NCBI GenBank assembly: GCA_037178625.1
Contig: JAWZXG010000053.1
Location: forward strand, 1 to 60,025
Reading direction: 5' to 3'
DNA: 60,025 nt
Origin: Skeletonema tropicum
Taxonomy: Eukaryota > Bacillariophyta > Thalassiosirophyceae > Thalassiosirales > Thalassiosiraceae
The notes beneath the pieces were generated by a model that saw nothing but the letters and a program-made list of their open reading frames with translations, did no database searches and was not told where the DNA came from. The position numbers were made by a program, and so were the translations under genes. Positions 22,711 to 37,897 of the stretch are shown in pieces; the first letter of the stretch is position 1; the number at the start of each line of letters is the position of its first letter.

Positions 22711-24613
22711 ATACCTCGAATCGATAGAGCTGCTCAAGGGCCTTTCCAAAACGCCACTTATCGCCCTCATTGGACTACTAGAACGGAAGATATCGGCCAT
22801 TACAACATTGTGTCAATTGAACTTGCCTTGTGTGGTGCTTGTTCAAAAAAGGACAGTGGTGGTGCCGCTTTGCAAGTCTTCATGCATCTCTAAATAGTGT
22901 ACCGTTGCCGCATCGGCACTCAGTGCACTCGTCAGATAGGCTAGAGGGGCAGGTACTACAATTTGCTGCTCGTCATTTTTTCCGTTCAAAGTTGTGGTAT
23001 TGTACATCTATCGATCATCTCTCCTTCATCCCACCATCACAGTCACAGTGTGAGATTGCTCTCAAGTGCATGCGTGTAGTGTAGCGATGGACGGAGGATC
23101 AATCTTCGAGTAGAGGTGGACGCAACAGCAGCATTAGCAATAACAACCTCTATAACTTGTCTTGCAGCGGTCGTACCAAGGCAATGAGTGGTGATTTCGA
23201 ATCGTCTCGTCGAGCTCTATCGATAAGTACTATAATCAACGTCAAATATCGACCCGTTGTCATATATATCGACTCAACTAAAATCGACATCGACCTCTAG
23301 AGAATCCGAATATCGAGCGCCCCCCAAATTTAAATCGACATTCGAATTTTAACCAGAGAATCGACAATGACACAACCACCATTCGAATCGTCATTTCAAG
23401 CTCTATCAATTATCGAATACTACAATAAAACACTGCTCGTCCTCGCTGCCGCTCGCACTCGCTCAATACTGCCGTCAATGACAGTTGGTACCAACTGTTG
23501 TGAGATTGTAAAAAGCGACTTCATTGATCGGCGAAGAAGATGACAGTTGGCACGACCGCATCAAACGCTGCGCTGAAGAACGATGCTTAAATCAGGCGGG
23601 CTCTATGACTGGTCGAAGATCCAAGACGCTTCGCTGAAGAACGACGGCGTAGATCAGCGTGGTCAATGATTGGTTGGCACGACATTTATGCGAAGATCTA
23701 CTAATTACTAATAATCACAGCTCGATCCCAAAAAGCGACCGCCGAGGAGGGCGATGAACATGATAATTGGCACGGGTGGAGTTGTCGATGGATAAACACT
23801 GCTCGGTCTCCCTCCGGTCGACCTCGCCCTCCTCATCGACAGCGGAGTCTGATGTTGCGGATGGTGGATTGTTGTATTCGTCATCATTATCATCATCTTC
23901 ACTCTCCTCCACCAACCACTGCTACTCCCAACCTCTTCTTCCAACCTCATCATCATCATCAACATTGCCGACACAGTGGTTGGTGGAGGAGAGTTGGGAG
24001 TAGAGCAGTGGAATGATGAGGTTGTATTCATTATTCATCCACTGCTCGCCGGCTGTAGGATGACAACATGGTTGTTGGGAGTGGTGATAATGTTGAAGGA
24101 TGGATGAGTAATGATTATTGGACGGTACATGTACCATAATGAGTGATGGAGGGAGGCTGATCTACGCCTTCGTTCTTCAGCGTAGCGTTTGGTCTCGCTG
24201 CACCTGAAGTTCATGTTATTCGTCCCATGAAAAGAAGTGTTGTGCGAGGGCCCCCGGCCGAGCAGTGTGTATTGTCATGATAATGATGCCGCATTAAAGT
24301 GGCATTGAAGATAAAGTGGTCGCTTTTTGGGATTTTCGACGTGTACTGATTGTCTGAATGAGGCTGATTATCATGTCGCTTTTTCGCGAGGGCTTTGCCC
24401 GAGCAGTGGTTAGTAATTTGATAGACATAATGGTACTAATCGATAGCGCTTCAAAAGAGCTTTCGATTGGTTGCTAATTTGTATTATTTTGGTCAAATTC
24501 GGACGGTTCATTGGATATTGTGGCTGTCAAGCCGAATCTGGCCGAGCTGGGCGCTTTATAGACCCATTTTTGACCGAGACGGATCTGTAAACAATCGTCC
24601 AAACAGGCTCATT
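22711..24613 (+). repeat. Array unit 13, 1,903 bp, indel-rich
   Basis: Many small insertions, for example near 22741, 22815, 23281, 23379, 23429, 23932, 24004, 24149, 24344 and 24591, plus a 2-base GT loss near 24239. With unit 14 it forms the first two-unit indel-rich cluster. Confidence 0.95.
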
Positions 24614-26524
24614 ATACCTCGAATCGATAGAGCTGCTCAAGGGCTTTCCAAAACGCCACTTATCGCCCTCATTGGACTACTAGAACGGAAGATATCGGCC
24701 ATTACAACATTGTGTCATTGAACTTGCCTTGTGTGGTGCTTGTTCAAAAAGGACAGTGGTGGTGCCGCTTTGCAAGTCTTCATGCATCTCTAAATAGTTT
24801 ACCGTTGCCGCATCGGCACTCAGTGCACTCGTCAGATAGGCTAGAGGGGCAGGTACTACAATTTGCTGCTCGTCATTTTTTCCGTTCAAAGTTGTGGTAG
24901 ATCGTACATCATCTCATCCTCCTTCATCCCACCATCACAGTCACAGTGTGAGATTGCTCTCAAGTGCATGCGTGTAGTGTAGCGATGGACGGAGGATCAA
25001 TCTTCGAGTAGAGGTGGACGCAACAGCAGCATTAGCAATAACAACCTCTATAACTTGTCTTGCAGCGGTCGTACCAAGGCAATGAGTGGTGAATTTCGAA
25101 TCGTCTCGTCGAGCTCTATCGATAAGTACTATAATCAACGTCAAATATCGACCCGTTGTCATATATATCGACTCAACTAAATCGACATCGACCTCTAGAG
25201 AATCCGAATATCGAGCGCCCCCCAAATTTAAATCGACATTCGAATTTTAACCAGAGAATCGACAATTGACACAACCATTCGAATCGTCATTTCAAGCTCT
25301 ATCAATTATCGAATACTACAATAAACACTGCTCGTCCTCGCTGCCGCTCGCACTCGCTCAATACTGCCGTCAATGACAGTTGGTACCAACTGTTGTTGTG
25401 AGATTGTAAAAAGCGACTTCATTGATCGGCGAAGAAGATGACAGTTGGCACGACCGCAATCAAACGCTGCGCTGAAGAAGAACGATGCTTAAATCAGGCG
25501 GGCTCTATGACTGGTCGAAGATCCAAGACGCTTCGCTGAAGAACGACGGCGTACGAGCAGCGTGGTCAATGATTGGTTGGCACGACATTTATGCGAAGAT
25601 CTACTAATTACTAATAATCACAGCTCGATCCCAAAAAGCGACCGCCGAGGAGGGCCGATGAACATGATAATTGGCACGGGTGGAGTTGTCGATGGATAAA
25701 CACACTGCTCGGTCTCCCTCCGGTCGACCTCGCCCTCCTCATCGACAGCGGAGTCTGATGTTGCGGATGGTGGATTGTTGTATTCGTCATCATCATATCA
25801 TCATCTTCACTCTCCTCCACCAACCACTGCTACTCCCAACTCTTCTCCAACCTCATCATCATCATCAACATTGCCGACACAGTGGTTGGTGGAGGAGAGT
25901 TGGGAGTAGCAGTGGAATGATGAGGTTGTATTCATTATTCATCCACTGCTCGCCGGCTGTAGGATGACAACATGGTTGTTGGGAGTGGTGATAATGTTGA
26001 AGGATGGATGAGATGAATGTAATGATTATTGGACGGTACATGTACCATAATGAGTGATGAGGGAGGCTGATCTACGCCTTCGTTCTTCAGCGTAGCGTTT
26101 GGTCTCGCTGCACCTGAAGTTCATGTTATTCGTCCCATGAAAAGAAGTGTGTTGTGTGCGAGGGCCCCCGGCCGAGCAGTGTGTATTGTCATGATAATGA
26201 TGCCGCATTAAAGTGGCATTGAAGATAAAGTGGTCGCTTTTGGGATTTTCGACGTACTGATTGTCTGAATGAGGCTGATTATCATGTCGCTTTTTCGCGA
26301 GGGCTTTGCCCGAGCAGTGGTTAGTAATTTGATAGACATAATGGTACTAATCGATAGCGCTTCAAAAGAGCTTTCGATTGGTTGCTAATTTGTATTATTT
26401 TGGTCAAATTCGGACGGTTCATTGGATATTGTGGCTGTCAAGCCGAATCTGGCCGAGCTGGGCGCTTTATAGACCCATTTTTGACCGAGACGAATCTGTA
26501 AACAATCGTCCAAACAGGCTCATT
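24614..26524 (+). repeat. Array unit 14, 1,911 bp, indel-rich
   Basis: Numerous short insertions, a G-to-T change near 24798, and a locally scrambled stretch near 24898-24922 where GTGGTATTG is replaced. Further short duplications lie near 25395, 25478, 25704 and 26013. Confidence 0.94.
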
Positions 26525-28419
26525 ATACCTCGAATCGATAGAGCTGCTCAAGGGCTTTCCAAAACGCCACTTATCGCCCTCATTGGACTACTAGAACGGA
26601 AGATATCGGCCATTACAACATTGTGTCATTGAACTTGCCTTGTGTGGTGCTTGTTCAAAAAAAGGACAGTGGTGGTGCCGCTTTGCAAGTCTTCATGCAT
26701 CTCTAAATAGTGTTACCGTTGACCGCATCGGCACTCAGTGCACTCGTCAGATAGGCTAGAGGGGCAGGTACTACAATTTGCTGCTCGTCATTTTTTCCGT
26801 TCAAAGTTGTGGTATTGTACATCTATCGATCATCTCTCCTTCATCCCACCATCACAGTCACAGTGTGAGATTGCTCTCAAGTGCATGCGTGTAGTGTAGC
26901 GATGGACGGAGGATCAATCTTCGAGTAGAGGTGGACGCAACAGCAGCATTAGCAATAACAACCTCTATAACTTGTCTTGCAGCGGTCGTACCAAGGCAAT
27001 GAGTGGTGATTTCGAATCGTCTCTCGTCGAGCTCTATCGATAAGTACTATAATCAACGTCAAATATCGACCCGTTGTCATATATATCGACTCAACTAAAT
27101 CGACATCGACCTCTAGAGAATCCGAATATCGAGCGCCCCCCAAATTTAAATCGACATTCGAATTTTAACCAGAGAATCGACAATGACACAACCATTCGAA
27201 TCGTCATTTCAAGCTCTATCAATTATCGAATACTACAATAAACACTGCTCGTCCTCGCTGCCGCTCGCACTCGCTCAATACTGCCGTCAATGACAGTTGG
27301 TACCAACTGTTGTGAGATTGTAAAAAGCGACTTCATTGATCGGCGAAGAAGATGACAGTTGGCACGACCGCATCAAACGCTGCGCTGAAGAACGATGCTT
27401 AAATCAGGCGGGCTCTATGACTGGTCGAAGATCCAAGACGCTTCGCTGAAGAACGACGGCGTAGATCAGCGTGGTCAATGATTGGTTGGCACGACATTTA
27501 TGCGAAGATCTACTAATTACTAATAATCACAGCTCGATCCCAAAAAGCGACCGCCGAGGAGGGCGATGAACATGATAATTGGCACGGGTGGAGTTGTCGA
27601 TGGATAAACACTGCTCGGTCTCCCTCCGGTCGACCTCGCCCTCCTCATCGACAGCGGAGTCTGATGTTGCGGATGGTGGATTGTTGTATTCGTCATCATT
27701 ATCATCATCTTCACTCTCCTCCACCAACCACTGCTACTCCCAACTCTTCTCCAACCTCATCATCATCATCAACATTGCCGACACAGTGGTTGGTGGAGGA
27801 GAGTTGGGAGTAGCAGTGGAATGATGAGGTTGTATTCATTATTCATCCACTGCTCGCCGGCTGTAGGATGACAACATGGTTGTTGGGAGTGGTGATAATG
27901 TTGAAGGATGGATGAGTAATGATTATTGGACGGTACATGTACCATAATGAGTGATGAGGGAGGCTGATCTACGCCTTCGTTCTTCAGCGTAGCGTTTGGT
28001 CTCGCTGCACCTGAAGTTCATGTTATTCGTCCCATGAAAAGAAGTGTGTTGTGCGAGGGCCCCCGGCCGAGCAGTGTGTATTGTCATGATAATGATGCCG
28101 CATTAAAGTGGCATTGAAGATAAAGTGGTCGCTTTTTGGGATTTTCGACGTACTGATTGTCTGAATGAGGCTGATTATCATGTCGCTTTTTCGCGAGGGC
28201 TTTGCCCGAGCAGTGGTTAGTAATTTGATAGACATAATGGTACTAATCGATAGCGCTTCAAAAGAGCTTTCGATTGGTTGCTAATTTGTATTATTTTGGT
28301 CAAATTCGGACGGTTCATTGGATATTGTGGCTGTCAAGCCGAATCTGGCCGAGCTGGGCGCTTTATAGACCCATTTTTGACCGAGACGATCTGTAAACAA
28401 TCGTCCAAACAGGCTCATT
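26525..28419 (+). repeat. Array unit 15, 1,895 bp
   Basis: An A inserted in the A-run near 26662, T near 26714, A near 26720 (the GTTGACCGC variant) and CT near 27021. From about 27025 to the end it reads like the reference. Confidence 0.96.
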
Positions 28420-30310
28420 ATACCTCGAATCGATAGAGCTGCTCAAGGGCTTTCCAAAAACGCCACTTATCGCCCTCATTGGACTACTAGAACGGAAGAT
28501 ATCGGCCATTACAACATTGTGTCATTGAACTTGCCTTGTGTGGTGCTTGTTCAAAAAAGGACAGTGGTGGTGCCGCTTTGCAAGTCTTCATGCATCTCTA
28601 AATAGTGTACCGTTGCCGCATCGGCACTCAGTGCACTCGTCAGATAGGCTAGAGGGGCAGGTACTACAATTTGCTGCTCGTCATTTTTTCCGTTCAAAGT
28701 TGTGGTATTGTACATCTATCGATCATCTCTCCTTCATCCCACCATCACAGTCACAGTGTGAGATTGCTCTCAAGTGCATGCGTGTAGTGTAGCGATGGAC
28801 GGAGGATCAATCTTCGAGTAGAGGTGGACGCAACAGCAGCATTAGCAATAACAACCTCTATAACTTGTCTTGCAGCGGTCGTACCAAGGCAATGAGTGGT
28901 GATTTCGAATCGTCTCGTCGAGCTCTATCGATAAGTACTATAATCAACGTCAAATATCGACCCGTTGTCATATATATCGACTCAACTAAATCGACATCGA
29001 CCTCTAGAGAATCCGAATATCGAGCGCCCCCCAAATTTAAATCGACATTCGAATTTTAACCAGAGAATCGACAATGACACAACCATTCGAATCGTCATTT
29101 CAAGCTCTATCAATTATCGAATACTACAATAAACACTGCTCGTCCTCGCTGCCGCTCGCACTCGCTCAATACTGCCGTCAATGACAGTTGGTACCAACTG
29201 TTGTGAGATTGTAAAAAGCGACTTCATTGATCGGCGAAGAAGATGACAGTTGGCACGACCGCATCAAACGCTGCGCTGAAGAACGATGCTTAAATCAGGC
29301 GGGCTCTATGACTGGTCGAAGATCCAAGACGCTTCGCTGAAGAACGACGGCGTAGATCAGCGTGGTCAATGATTGGTTGGCACGACATTTATGCGAAGAT
29401 CTACTAATTACTAATAATCACAGCTCGATCCCAAAAAGCGACCGCCGAGGAGGGCGATGAACATGATAATTGGCACGGGTGGAGTTGTCGATGGATAAAC
29501 ACTGCTCGGTCTCCCTCCGGTCGACCTCGCCCTCCTCATCGACAGCGGAGTCTGATGTTGCGGATGGTGGATTGTTGTATTCGTCATCATTATCATCATC
29601 TTCACTCTCCTCCACCAACCACTGCTACTCCCAACTCTTCTCCAACCTCATCATCATCATCAACATTGCCGACACAGTGGTTGGTGGAGGAGAGTTGGGA
29701 GTAGCAGTGGAATGATGAGGTTGTATTCATTATTCATCCACTGCTCGCCGGCTGTAGGATGACAACATGGTTGTTGGGAGTGGTGATAATGTTGAAGGAT
29801 GGATGAGTAATGATTATTGGACGGTACATGTACCATAATGAGTGATGAGGGAGGCTGATCTACGCCTTCGTTCTTCAGCGTAGCGTTTGGTCTCGCTGCA
29901 CCTGAAGTTCATGTTATTCGTCCCATGAAAAGAAGTGTGTTGTGCGAGGGCCCCCGGCCGAGCAGTGTGTATTGTCATGATAATGATGCCGCATTAAAGT
30001 GGCATTGAAGATAAAGTGGTCGCTTTTTGGGATTTTCGACGTACTGATTGTCTGAATGAGGCTGATTATCATGTCGCTTTTTCGCGAGGGCTTTGCCCGA
30101 GCAGTGGTTAGTAATTTGATAGACATAATGGTACTAATCGATAGCGCTTCAAAAGAGCTTTCGATTGGTTGCTAATTTGTATTATTTTGGTCAAATTCGG
30201 ACGGTTCATTGGATATTGTGGCTGTCAAGCCGAATCTGGCCGAGCTGGGCGCTTTATAGACCCATTTTTGACCGAGACGATCTGTAAACAATCGTCCAAA
30301 CAGGCTCATT
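28420..30310 (+). repeat. Array unit 16, 1,891 bp
   Basis: A single A inserted in the A-run near 28457. The same change occurs in units 26 and 31. Confidence 0.96.
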
Positions 30311-32199
30311 ATACCTCGAATCGATAGAGCTGCTCAAGGGCTTTCCAAAACGCCACTTATCGCCCTCATTGGACTACTAGAACGGAAGATATCGGCCATT
30401 ACAACATTGTGTCATTGAACTTGCCTTGTGTGGTGCTTGTTCAAAAAAGGACAGTGGTGGTGCCGCTTTGCAAGTCTTCATGCATCTCTAAATAGTGTAC
30501 CGTTGCCGCATCGGCACTCAGTGCACTCGTCAGATAGGCTAGAGGGGCAGGTACTACAATTTGCTGCTCGTCATTTTTTCCGTTCAAAGTTGTGGTATTG
30601 TACATCTATCGATCATCTCTCCTTCATCCCACCATCACAGTCACAGTGTGAGATTGCTCTCAAGTGCATGCGTGTAGTGTAGCGATGGACGGAGGATCAA
30701 TCTTCGAGTAGAGGTGGACGCAACAGCAGCATTAGCAATAACAACCTCTATAACTTGTCTTGCAGCGGTCGTACCAAGGCAATGAGTGGTGATTTCGAAT
30801 CGTCTCGTCGAGCTCTATCGATAAGTACTATAATCAACGTCAAATATCGACCCGTTGTCATATATATCGACTCAACTAAATCGACATCGACCTCTAGAGA
30901 ATCCGAATATCGAGCGCCCCCAAATTTAAATCGACATTCGAATTTTAACCAGAGAATCGACAATGACACAACCATTCGAATCGTCATTTCAAGCTCTATC
31001 AATTATCGAATACTACAATAAACACTGCTCGTCCTCGCTGCCGCTCGCACTCGCTCAATACTGCCGTCAATGACAGTTGGTACCAACTGTTGTGAGATTG
31101 TAAAAAGCGACTTCATTGATCGGCGAAGAAGATGACAGTTGGCACGACCGCATCAAACGCTGCGCTGAAGAACGATGCTTAAATCAGGCGGGCTCTATGA
31201 CTGGTCGAAGATCCAAGACGCTTCGCTGAAGAACGACGGCGTAGATCAGCGTGGTCAATGATTGGTTGGCACGACATTTATGCGAAGATCTACTAATTAC
31301 TAATAATCACAGCTCGATCCCAAAAAGCGACCGCCGAGGAGGGCGATGAACATGATAATTGGCACGGGTGGAGTTGTCGATGGATAAACACTGCTCGGTC
31401 TCCCTCCGGTCGACCTCGCCCTCCTCATCGACAGCGGAGTCTGATGTTGCGGATGGTGGATTGTTGTATTCGTCATCATTATCATCATCTTCACTCTCCT
31501 CCACCAACCACTGCTACTCCCAACTCTTCTCCAACCTCATCATCATCATCAACATTGCCGACACAGTGGTTGGTGGAGGAGAGTTGGGAGTAGCAGTGGA
31601 ATGATGAGGTTGTATTCATTATTCATCCACTGCTCGCCGGCTGTAGGATGACAACATGGTTGTTGGGAGTGGTGATAATGTTGAAGGATGGATGAGTAAT
31701 GATTATTGGACGGTACATGTACCATAATGAGTGATGAGGGAGGCTGATCTACGCCTTCGTTCTTCAGCGTAGCGTTTGGTCTCGCTGCACCTGAAGTTCA
31801 TGTTATTCGTCCCATGAAAAGAAGTGTGTTGTGCGAGGGCCCCCGGCCGAGCAGTGTGTATTGTCATGATAATGATGCCGCATTAAAGTGGCATTGAAGA
31901 TAAAGTGGTCGCTTTTTGGGATTTTCGACGTACTGATTGTCTGAATGAGGCTGATTATCATGTCGCTTTTTCGCGAGGGCTTTGCCCGAGCAGTGGTTAG
32001 TAATTTGATAGACATAATGGTACTAATCGATAGCGCTTCAAAAGAGCTTTCGATTGGTTGCTAATTTGTATTATTTTGGTCAAATTCGGACGGTTCATTG
32101 GATATTGTGGCTGTCAAGCCGAATCTGGCCGAGCTGGGCGCTTTATAGACCCATTTTTGACCGAGACGATCTGTAAACAATCGTCCAAACAGGCTCATT
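30311..32199 (+). repeat. Array unit 17, 1,889 bp
   Basis: One C missing from the C-run near 30917, shared with unit 10; otherwise like the reference. Confidence 0.96.
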
Positions 32200-34091
32200 A
32201 TACCTCGAATCGATAGAGCTGCTCAAGGGCTTTCCAAAACGCCACTTATCGCCCTCATTGGACTACTAGAACGGAAGATATCGGCCATTACAACATTGTG
32301 TCATTGAACTTGCCTTGTGTGGTGCTTGTTCAAAAAAGGACAGTGGTGGTGCCGCTTTGCAAGTCTTCATGCATCTCTAAATAGTGTACCGTTGCCGCAT
32401 CGGCACTCAGTGCACTCGTCAGATAGGCTAGAGGGGCAGGTACTACAATTTGCTGCTCGTCATTTTTTCCGTTCAAAGTTGTGGTATTGTACATCTGATC
32501 GATCTCTCTCTCTTCATCCCACCATCACAGTCACAGTGTGAGATTGCTCTCAAGTGCATGCGTGTAGTGTAGCGATGGACGGAGGATCAATCTTCGAGTA
32601 GAGGTGGACGCAACAGCAGCATTAGCAATAACAACCTCTATAACTTGTCTTGCAGCGGTCGTACCAAGGCAATGAGTGGTGATTTCGAATCGTCTCGTCG
32701 AGCTCTATCGATAAGTACTATAATCAACGTCAAATATCGACCCGTTGTCATATATATCGACTCAACTAAATCGACATCGACCTCTAGAGAATCCGAATAT
32801 CGAGCGCCCCCCAAATTTAAATCGACATTCGAATTTTAACCAGAGAATCGACAATGACACAACCATTCGAATCGTCATTTCAAGCTCTATCAATTATCGA
32901 ATACTACAATAAACACTGCTCGTCCTCGCTGCCGCTCGCACTCGCTCAATACTGCCGTCAATGACAGTTGGTACCAACTGTTGTGAGATTGTAAAAAGCG
33001 ACTTCATTGATCGGCGAAGAAGATGACAGTTGGCACGACCGCATCAAACGCTGCGCTGAAGAACGATGCTTAAATCAGGCGGGCTCTATGACTGGTCGAA
33101 GATCCAAGACGCTTCGCTGAAGAACGACGGCGTAGATCAGCGTGGTCAATGATTGGTTGGCACGACATTTATGCGAAGATCTACTAATTACTAATAATTC
33201 ACAGCTCGATCCCAAAAAGCGACCGCCGAGGAGGGCGATGAACATGATAATTGGCACGGGTGGAGTTGTCGATGGATAAACACTGCTCGGTCTCCCTCCG
33301 GTCGACCTCGCCCTCCTCATCGACAGCGGAGTCTGATGTTGCGGATGGTGGATTGTTGTATTCGTCATCATTATCATCATCTTCACTCTCCTCCACCAAC
33401 CACTGCTACTCCCAACTCTTCTCCAACCTCATCATCATCATCAACATTGCCGACACAGTGGTTGGTGGAGGAGAGTTGGGAGTAGCAGTGGAATGATGAG
33501 GTTGTATTCATTATTCATCCACTGCTCGCCGGCTGTAGGATGACAACATGGTTGTTGGGAGTGGTGATAATGTTGAAGGATGGATGAGTAATGATTATTG
33601 GACGGTACATGTACCATAATGAGTGATGAGGGAGGCTGATCTACGCCTTCGTTCTTCAGCGTAGCGTTTGGTCTCGCTGCACCTGAAGTTCATGTTATTC
33701 GTCCCATGAAAAGAAGTGTGTTGTGCGAGGGCCCCCGGCCGAGCAGTGTGTATTGTCATGATAATGATGCCGCATTAAAGTGGCATTGAAGATAAAGTGG
33801 TCGCTTTTTGGGATTTTCGACGTACTGATTGTCTGAATGAGGCTGATTATCATGTCGCTTTTTCGCGAGGGCTTTGCCCGAGCAGTGGTTAGTAATTTGA
33901 TAGACATAATGGTACTAATCGATAGCGCTTCAAAAGAGCTTTCGATTGGTTGCTAATTTGTATTATTTTGGTCAAATTCGGACGGTTCATTGGATATTGT
34001 GGCTGTCAAGCCGAATCTGGCCGAGCTGGGCGCTTTATAGACCCATTTTTGACCGAGACGATCTGTAAACAATCGTCCAAACAGGCTCATT
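32200..34091 (+). repeat. Array unit 18, 1,892 bp
   Basis: A local rewrite at about 32497-32512, where the TATCGATCATCTCTCC stretch becomes a CT-rich run, and a T inserted near 33199. Confidence 0.95.
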
Positions 34092-35989
34092 ATACCTCGA
34101 ATCGATAGAGCTGCTCAAGGGCTTTCCAAAACGCCACTTATCGCCCTCATTGGACTACTAGAACGGAAGATATCGGCCATTACAACATTGTGTCATTGAA
34201 CTTGCCTTGTGTGGTGCTTGTTCAAAAAAGGACAGTGGTGGTGCCGCTTTGCAAGTCTTCATGCATCTCTAAATAGTGTTTACCGTTGCCGCATCGGCAC
34301 TCAGTGCACTCGTCAGATAGGCTAGAGGGGCAGGTACTACAATTTGCTGCTCGTCATTTTTTCCGTTCAAAGTTGTGGTATTGTACATCTATCGATCATC
34401 TCTCCTTCATCCCACCATCACAGTCACAGTGTGAGATTGCTCTCAAGTGCATGCGTGTAGTGTAGCGATGGACGGAGGATCAATCTTCGAGTAGAGGTGG
34501 ACGCAACAGCAGCATTAGCAATATAACAACCTCTATAACTTGTCTTGCAGCGGTCGTACCAAGGCAATGAGTGGTGATTTCGAATCGTCTCGTCGAGCTC
34601 TATCGATAAGTACTATAATCAACGTCAAATATCGACCCGTTGTCATATATATCGACTCAACTAAATCGACATCGACCTCTAGAGAATCCGAATATCGAGC
34701 GCCCCCCAAATTTAAATCGACATTCGAATTTTAACCAGAGAATCGACAATGACACAACCATTCGAATCGTCATTTCAAGCTCTATCAATTATCGAATACT
34801 ACAATAAACACTGCTCGTCCTCGCTGCCGCTCGCACTCGCTCAATACTGCCGTCAATGACAGTTGGTACCAACTGTTGTGAGATTGTAAAAAGCGACTTC
34901 ATTGATCGGCGAAGAAGATGACAGTTTGGCACGACCGCATCAAACGCTGCGCTGAAGAACGATGCTTAAATCAGGCGGGCTCTATGACTGGTCGAAGATC
35001 CAAGACGCTTCGCTGAAGAACGACGGCGTAGATCAGCGTGGTCAATGATTGGTTGGTTGGCACGACATTTATGCGAAGATCTACTAATTACTAATAATCA
35101 CAGCTCGATCCCAAAAAGCGACCGCCGAGGAGGGCGATGAACATGATAATTGGCACGGGTGGAGTTGTCGATGGAAAACACTGCTCGGTCTCCCTCCGGT
35201 CGACCTCGCCCTCCTCATCGACAGCGGAGTCTGATGTTGCGGATGGTGGATTGTTGTATTCGTCATCATTATCATCATCTTCACTCTCCTCCACCAACCA
35301 CTGCTACTCCCAACTCTTCTCCAACCTCATCATCATCATCAACATTGCCGACACAGTGGTTGGTGGAGGAGAGTTGGGAGTAGCAGTGGAATGATGAGGT
35401 TGTATTCATTATTCATCCACTGCTCGCCGGCTGTAGGATGACAACATGGTTGTTGGGAGTGGTGATAATGTTGAAGGATGGATGAGTAATGATTATTGGA
35501 CGGTACATGTACCATAATGAGTGATGAGGGAGGCTGATCTACGCCTTCGTTCTTCAGCGTAGCGTTTGGTCTCGCTGCACCTGAAGTTCATGTTATTCGT
35601 CCCATGAAAAGAAGTGTGTTGTGCGAGGGCCCCCGGCCGAGCAGTGTGTATTGTCATGATAATGATGGCCGCATTAAAGTGGCATTGAAGATAAAGTGGT
35701 CGCTTTTTGGGATTTTCGACGTACTGATTGTCTGAATGAGGCTGATTATCATGTCGCTTTTTCGCGAGGGCTTTGCCCGAGCAGTGGTTAGTAATTTGAT
35801 AGACATAATGGTACTAATCGATAGCGCTTCAAAAGAGCTTTCGATTGGTTGCTAATTTGTATTATTTTGGTCAAATTCGGACGGTTCATTGGATATTGTG
35901 GCTGTCAAGCCGAATCTGGCCGAGCTGGGCGCTTTATAGACCCATTTTTGACCGAGACGATCTGTAAACAATCGTCAAACAGGCTCATT
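34092..35989 (+). repeat. Array unit 19, 1,898 bp
   Basis: TT inserted near 34280, AT near 34524, T near 34926 and a 4-base TTGG duplication near 35054. There is a 2-base loss near 35175 (GATGGATAAAC to GATGGAAAAC, in part), a G inserted near 35668 and a C lost near 35976. Confidence 0.95.
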
Positions 35990-37897
35990 ATACCTCGAAT
36001 CGATAGAGCTGCTCAAGGGCTTTCCAAAACGCCACTTATCGCCCTCATTGGACTACTAGAACGGAAGATATCGGCCATTACAACATTGTGTCATTGAACT
36101 TGCCTTGTGTGGTGCTTGTTCAAAAAAGGACAGTGGTGGTGCCGCTTTGCAAGTCTTCATGCATCTCTAAATAGTGTACCGTTGCCGCATCGGCACTCAG
36201 TGCACTCGTCAGGATAGGCTAGAGGGGGGCAGGTACTACAATTTGCTGCTCGTCATTTTTTCCGTTCAAAGTTGTGGTATTGTACATCTATCGATCATCT
36301 CTCCTTCATCCCACCATCACAGTCACAGTGTGAGATTGCTCTCAAGTGCATGCGTGTAGTGTAGCGATGGACGGAGGATCAATCTTCGAGTAGAGGTGGA
36401 CGCAACAGCAGCATTAGCAATAACAACCTCTATAACTTGTCTTGCAAGCGGTCGTACCAAGGCAATGAGTGGTGATTTCGAATCGTCTCGTCGAGCTCTA
36501 TCGATAAGTAAAGTACTATAATCAACGTCAAATATCGACCCGTTGTCATATATATCGACTCAACTAAATCGACATCGACCTCTAGAGAATCCGAATATCG
36601 AGCGCCCCCCAAATTTAAATCGACATTCGAATTTTAACCAGAGAATCGACAATGACACAACCATTCGAATCGTCATTTCAAGCTTCTATCAATTATCGAA
36701 TACTACAATAAACACTGCTCGTCCTCGCTGCCGCTCGCACTCGCTCAATACTGCCGTCAATGACAGTTGGTACCAACTGTTGTGAGATTGTAAAAAGCGA
36801 CTTCATTGATCGGCGAAGAAGATGACAGTTGGCACGACGCGCATCAAACGCTGCGCTGAAGAACGATGCTTAAATCAGGCGGGCTCTATGACCTGGTCGG
36901 AAGATCCAAGACGCTTCGCTGAAGAACGACGGCGTAGATCAGCGTGGTCAATGATTGGTTGGCACGACATTTATGCGAAGATCTACTAATTACTAATAAT
37001 CACAGCTCGATCCCAAAAAGCGACCGCCGAGGAGGGCGATGAACATGATAATTGGCACGGGTGGAGTTGTCGATGGATAAACACTGCTCGGTCTCCCTCC
37101 GGTCGACCTCGCCCTCCTCATCGACAGCGGAGTCTGATGTTGCGGATGGTGGATTGTTGTATTCGTCATCATTATCATCATCTTCACTCTCCTCCACCAA
37201 CCAACACTGCTACTCCCAACTCTTCTCCAACCTCATCATCATCATCAACATTGCCGACACAGTGGTTGGTGGAGGAGAGTTGGGAGTAGCAGTGGAATGA
37301 TGAGGTTGTATTCATTATTCATCCACTGCTCGCCGGCTGTAGGATGACAACATGGTTGTTGGGAGTGGTGATAATGTTGAAGGATGGATGAGTAATGATT
37401 ATTGGACGGTACATGTACCATAATGAGTGTGATGAGGGAGGCTGATCTACGCCTTCGTTCTTCAGCGTAGCGTTTGGTCTCGCTGCACCTGAAGTTCATG
37501 TTATTCGTCCCATGAAAAGAAGTGTGTTGTGCGAGGGCCCCCGGCCGAGCAGTGTGTATTGTCATGATAATGATGCCGCATTAAAGTGGCATTGAAGATA
37601 AAGTGGTCGCTTTTTGGGATTTTCGACGTACTGATTGTCTGAATGAGGCTGATTATCATGTCGCTTTTTCGCGAGGGCTTTGCCCGAGCAGTGGTTAGTA
37701 ATTTGATAGACATAATGGTACTAATCGATAGCGCTTCAAAAGAGCTTTCGATTGGTTGCTAATTTGTATTATTTTGGTCAAATTCGGACGGTTCATTGGA
37801 TATTGTGGCTGTCAAGCCGAATCTGGCCGAGCTGGGCGCTTTATAGACCCATTTTTGACCGAGACGATCTGTAAACAATCGTCCAAACAGGCTCATT
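35990..37897 (+). repeat. Array unit 20, 1,908 bp
   Basis: Insertions near 36211, 36227, 36446, 36510 (a short AAGT-type duplication), 36684, 36838, 36892, 36900, 37203 and 37429. All are short and mostly duplicate adjacent bases. Confidence 0.95.
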